Assembly: GCA_046347195.1 (NCBI GenBank)
Contig: JAXMGQ010000002.1
Coordinates: 206,411 to 270,410, forward strand
Length of the DNA: 64,000 bases
Reading direction: 5' to 3'
DNA from: TMP-86 sp046347195
GTDB taxonomy: Bacteria > Pseudomonadota > Gammaproteobacteria > Steroidobacterales > Steroidobacteraceae
The notes beneath the pieces were generated by a model, which saw only the letters and a program-made list of their open reading frames with translations, had not been told where the DNA came from and ran no database searches. Shown one piece after another: positions 60,978 to 64,000 of this stretch; the first letter of the stretch is position 1; each line of letters starts with the position of its first letter. The position numbers were made by a program, and so were the translations under genes.

Positions 60978-61985
60978 TCAATGCGCGGACCGCGCCACCG
61001 CGTCCCGGCGCAAGGACAGCAAGAAGGTCACATCGGGTGCGGTGTTCACCGCAATGTCCTCGCTGAAGCCCAGCTGCACCACCCATCGGCGGGCAAGCCG
61101 GTGTGACAGTCCGAGGCTGCCGATGGCCGCGGGTCCCAGGAACCTGATCCCGGTGTCGTGCAACCGTGCGGACTGCGCCTCGAGCTGCGCCTGCAGCTGC
61201 CACCGGGAAGAGACTGCCCATGCCACGGCGGTGCGGCCGAAGGCCGAGAGACGGCGCGCCTGCCCGCCGAACAGCTCATCGCCGAAGGGCCGCAGCAGGC
61301 CCACCTCGGCGCCCAGGCGCCAACGCCCGGCACGCCAGTCGGCGTGCAGCCACAGGGCGGCATCCCAGGCCCCGTTTCCCGTGAACGCCCGGGCACTGCC
61401 GGTGGGCGCCTCGAGGCCTGCCCACAGGGCGACGCTGGATCGCGCATCCTGCCGCCAGTACCAGCCGGCTTCGGCCGCCACGTCTCCAAGGCCCTCATGG
61501 GAGCGTGTCAGGCTGACCTGCTGGCGACCTTGGTAGCGGTACTCGAACTGGTCATGCGCAACAAAGGGTCTCTGTCCGCGAGGCAACCCGAACCATCCAT
61601 GCCAGCGGTCGATGATCGAATCCAGGGACCCGCCGGAGTCGCGCACCAAGGGCACGCTGATGCGGCCGCGCCAGCGCCCTCGAAGCGGTGCATCCCAGGA
61701 CAGGCGCAGCAGCAGGGCCTCTCCGTCCACGTGCAGGCGCTCGCCGTCGCGCGATTCGATGTCCACGGTGTTCTCGGCGGCCAGGCTCGCCTGCCAGCGC
61801 GGGGCATCGTCCTGGCGGGCATCGGCGGGCATCGGGAGGTACAGCCCCCGAAGCAGCGGATTCTCGTCCTTCGCCGTCAGCCACAGGGGCAGCCCGGCCG
61901 TGCCCTCCGGCATCGAAGGGCCGGCCCCCACGGGACTGGCGAGCAACAGGGCGGTGATCAGGCTCAGGGCGCGATGGCGGGGCAT
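60978..61985 (-). CDS. DUF3187-like outer-membrane-type protein
   Basis: 335 residues. A signal peptide (MPRHRALSLITALLLASPVGAG) precedes a beta-rich protein with alternating aromatic strands: PRWQASLAAENTVDIESRDGERLHVDGEALLLRLSWDAPL, FGLPRGQRPFVAHDQFEYRY, and a C-terminal LGFSEDIAVNTAPDVTFLLSLRR. This fits the DUF3187 family of predicted outer membrane proteins. Function unknown. Confidence 0.85.
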   Translation of the reverse strand: MPRHRALSLITALLLASPVGAGPSMPEGTAGLPLWLTAKDENPLLRGLYLPMPADARQDDAPRWQASLAAENTVDIESRDGERLHVDGEALLLRLSWDAPLRGRWRGRISVPLVRDSGGSLDSIIDRWHGWFGLPRGQRPFVAHDQFEYRYQGRQQVSLTRSHEGLGDVAAEAGWYWRQDARSSVALWAGLEAPTGSARAFTGNGAWDAALWLHADWRAGRWRLGAEVGLLRPFGDELFGGQARRLSAFGRTAVAWAVSSRWQLQAQLEAQSARLHDTGIRFLGPAAIGSLGLSHRLARRWVVQLGFSEDIAVNTAPDVTFLLSLRRDAVARSAH

Positions 61986-62001
61986 CGCGCCCTTATATCA
62001 T

Positions 62002-62886
62002 TCAGCCTTCCGCATGGCGGTGGCGCATGTAGACGGCGCCCGCCACGAAAGCCGCGCCCACGATCACACCCGTCCACATCTCGGCGCTGCCGCAGAAGGC
62101 AGCCGGATCGATGAACTCGAAGATGGAGGACGGCGTCAGCAGGGTCTGGTTCTCGAAGGCGGTGTGGCGCGTGAAGCCCGCCTCGCCGCGGAAGGCCACC
62201 GGCATGTAGTTCGTGAGATGGTAGGTCAGCGCCTGCCACAGCAGGCGGGTGTTGAAGAGCTGCTTCTCCACGTAACAGGCGGCGAGCGGCAGCAGCAGCG
62301 CCCACAAGGTGACGGCGCGCTTCGCCCACGAGGAGACGAACAGGAACCAGCCGCTCACCGGCAGGAACCACAGCGCGCTGGTCAGGATGGCGTACACGCC
62401 GAGCATCTGCAGCTGCAGCCAGTCGCGCGGGTTCCACAGGGCGAAGGTCAGCGTCGAGCCGCCCCTCACCGACAGGATGAAGGTGGCGCCGAGCGCGGTG
62501 ATGTCCGCGGCGAGAAGATAGATGGCCGGGATCACCAGCAGCGCCATCGCGAGCTTGGACAGCACCGTCTCGGTGTCGGACACCGGCAGGGACTTCCAGA
62601 ACAGCACGCTGCGATCCTTGCGATCCGCGTACAGGCAGTCGAGCAGGTACCAGGAGGTGTACACGCTCATGATGACGAACAGGCCAGCGCCGATGCCGCC
62701 CATGAGCAGCGGCCCGAGCACCCGAAGCTGCTCGGATGACAGGTGCCGCGGCAGGTCGTCGATGTCGATGTGGCCGAACAGGCAGATGAACAGCAGCACC
62801 CCGCCGGCGATGGCGGGCAGCAGCCAGATGGCGCGGTTTTCCCAGATCTCGCGGCGGAACAGCCACAGGAAGGTGTTGGTGTTCAT
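62002..62886 (-). CDS. ABC transporter permease
   Basis: 294 residues with about six membrane helices (WLLPAIAGGVLLFICLFG; LLMGGIGAGLFVIMSVYTSWYLLD; MALLVIPAIYLLAADITAL; VTLWALLLPLAACYV; VIVGAAFVAGAVYM). It contains the RKDRSVLFWKSLPVSDTETVLSK segment typical of type-2 ABC exporters of the YtrC/ABC-2 group. It overlaps the ATPase gene stop region (62883-62886). Substrate unknown; regulation by the upstream GntR-type gene is likely. Confidence 0.9.
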   Translation of the reverse strand: MNTNTFLWLFRREIWENRAIWLLPAIAGGVLLFICLFGHIDIDDLPRHLSSEQLRVLGPLLMGGIGAGLFVIMSVYTSWYLLDCLYADRKDRSVLFWKSLPVSDTETVLSKLAMALLVIPAIYLLAADITALGATFILSVRGGSTLTFALWNPRDWLQLQMLGVYAILTSALWFLPVSGWFLFVSSWAKRAVTLWALLLPLAACYVEKQLFNTRLLWQALTYHLTNYMPVAFRGEAGFTRHTAFENQTLLTPSSIFEFIDPAAFCGSAEMWTGVIVGAAFVAGAVYMRHRHAEG

Positions 62887-63740
62887 GCGGCACCTCGGGA
62901 CAGCTTGGCGACGAACAGGTCGGCGATGGTGGGGGTGTGCACCTCGCCCAATCCCGCCAGCGCCGGGTCCTGCGGGTTGTCGTAATACAGGATGTTCCGG
63001 CCCATCAGCGGCCGCACGTAGAAGGGGTGGGCGGCCTTCGCCGCCTCCAGCCGGTCGGCATTCACGGCGATGGCGACGTAGCGCGAGGCGATGTCCTCCA
63101 CCGGCGTATCGAGCACGATGCGGCCGCGGTCGATGAACATGACATGGGTGAGCAGGTTCTCCACCTCCTCCACCTGGTGCGTGGTCACGAGGATGGTGCG
63201 TGTCTCGTCCATGTAGTCGTTCACCAGCGCATCGTAGAACGCGCGCCGCGCCAGGATGTCGAGTCCGAGCGTGGGCTCATCGAGCACGAGGAGCCGCGCA
63301 TCCACCGCCATGGCGAGGGCCAGGTGCACCTGCGTCTTCATGCCCTTGGAGAGCTCGCGGATGCGCGAGTCGAGCCTGATCTGCGTCTTCGACAGCAGCG
63401 CCATCGCGCGCTCGCGCCGGAACTTCGGATGGACTCCGCCGACGAAGTCCAGGCTCTGCGACACCTTCAGCCAGCCCGGCAGGACCGACACGTCGGCGAT
63501 GAAACAAGTGTCCTGCATGATCTTCGCGCGGGCCTCGAACGGGTCCTGGCCGAACACCCGCAACTCGCCGGTGTACGGGGTCAGTCCCAGGATGGCACGC
63601 AGGGCGGTGGTCTTGCCGGCGCCATTCGGTCCGATGAGCCCGACGATGCGGCCGGGCTCGATCGCGAAATTCACATCGTCGAGCGCGGTGAACTTGCCGA
63701 AACGCTTGCCAAGACCCTTGGCGGTGATCAGGGCGGTCAT
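62883..63740 (-). CDS. ABC transporter ATP-binding protein
   Basis: 285 residues from MTALITAKGLGKRFGKF. Walker A GLIGPNGAGKTTALRAILGL, signature ELSKGMKTQVHLALAMAV, Walker B LLVLDEPTLGLD, switch His in LVTTHQVEEVE. The signature is SKGMK rather than LSGGQ, as in the YtrB group. Follows the GntR-like gene by 7 bases and precedes the permease. Confidence 0.94.
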   Translation of the reverse strand: MTALITAKGLGKRFGKFTALDDVNFAIEPGRIVGLIGPNGAGKTTALRAILGLTPYTGELRVFGQDPFEARAKIMQDTCFIADVSVLPGWLKVSQSLDFVGGVHPKFRRERAMALLSKTQIRLDSRIRELSKGMKTQVHLALAMAVDARLLVLDEPTLGLDILARRAFYDALVNDYMDETRTILVTTHQVEEVENLLTHVMFIDRGRIVLDTPVEDIASRYVAIAVNADRLEAAKAAHPFYVRPLMGRNILYYDNPQDPALAGLGEVHTPTIADLFVAKLSRGAA

Positions 63741-63747
63741 GGGTTGC

Positions 63748-64000
63748 TCATTCACTCTTGTTGTCCGGGCCGCGCGGCGGTGAGGCCGGCGGGGTGGCGG
63801 CGGGCTTGCGCGCGAACAGCTCGTCGGCGGTGAACCCCAGGCGGTTGATGACGGCGAGCACCTGCGGCCATTCATCGTTCAGGAAGCGCTCGCGCTCCCC
63901 GGCCATGAGCTGGCGCCGGGCGCCATCGCTCACGAACATGCCCAGGCCGCGGCGCTTCTCCACCAGGCCCTCATCGACGAGCTGCTGATACCCCTTCAAC
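63748..64000 (-). CDS. GntR-family (YtrA-type) regulator, partial
   Basis: The 5' end lies beyond position 64000. The visible ~84 residues read MKGYQQLVDEGLVEKRRGLGMFVSDGARRQL, the end of the winged helix of a short YtrA-type GntR regulator, then a short effector region. Such regulators control the ABC transporter genes downstream. Start and full length cannot be determined. Confidence 0.85.
   Translation of the reverse strand, partial: LKGYQQLVDEGLVEKRRGLGMFVSDGARRQLMAGERERFLNDEWPQVLAVINRLGFTADELFARKPAATPPASPPRGPDNKSE

Overview
The window is GC-rich chromosomal DNA from a gammaproteobacterium. This rests on gene order: def-fmt-rsmB with a divergent LysM-dprA-smg-topA block, DUF4390-ntrY-ntrX, hemF, hemB-aroE and prlC. 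A Steroidobacter/Nevskia-like or Xanthomonas-related lineage is my best guess, but I could not test it by search. Most of the window is housekeeping DNA in tightly coupled operons, many with ATGA, TGATG or GTGA stop/start overlaps. No tRNA, rRNA or CRISPR array was seen.

Layout. 0-7 kb: ECF sigma factor with the start of a coupled partner gene, then priA, argS, a SPOR protein and an S41 lipoprotein protease. 7-8.8 kb: a YbiI-like zinc-finger gene whose start is separated from its likely ribosome binding site by an IS1111-type insertion sequence with 14-bp inverted repeats. 9-19 kb: osmC-like gene, then a long leftward chain def, fmt, rsmB, DUF4390, ntrY, ntrX, DUF3465, slt. 19-26.6 kb: lysM, dprA, smg, topA, hemF, rlmJ. 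26.6-29.05 kb: a small accessory patch with unknown genes, a BrnT/HTH toxin-antitoxin pair and decayed fragments. 29-38 kb: ECF sigma/anti-sigma, hemB, aroE, gamma-carbonic anhydrase, glutathione reductase, LemA plus a GIDE-domain membrane protein, prlC, SH3 protein.

38-47 kb: a leftward four-gene catabolic operon (ring-hydroxylating oxygenase alpha and beta, acyl-CoA ligase, SDR), a divergent HD-domain gene, an M15-type peptidase and a GGDEF-EAL protein. 47-52 kb: a second accessory patch with BrnT/BrnA, a decayed AlbA-domain gene, an ABC-F ATPase interrupted by a frameshift and a VapBC-type module with a consensus promoter and palindromic operator. 51.4-57.3 kb: a small acidic protein, an Mla/MCE lipid-transport cluster (lipoprotein frameshifted) and a KefB-type antiporter.

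57.4-64 kb: a clear cyclic-di-GMP-I (GEMM) riboswitch, whose expression platform appears to mask the ribosome binding site of an FAD-linked oxidase. It is followed by a secreted cytochrome b5/Ig-like protein, a PH-SHOCT protein, a DUF3187 protein and a GntR-ABC transporter operon cut by the window edge.

The most interesting non-coding elements are the c-di-GMP riboswitch and the structured 3' region of the IS1111-type element, which fits a target-guiding seekRNA/bridge RNA. The main protein-level oddities are the NtrX-type regulator with a degenerate AAA+ motor, the LemA/GIDE/EF-hand pair, and the oxygenase operon that lacks its own electron-transfer genes.
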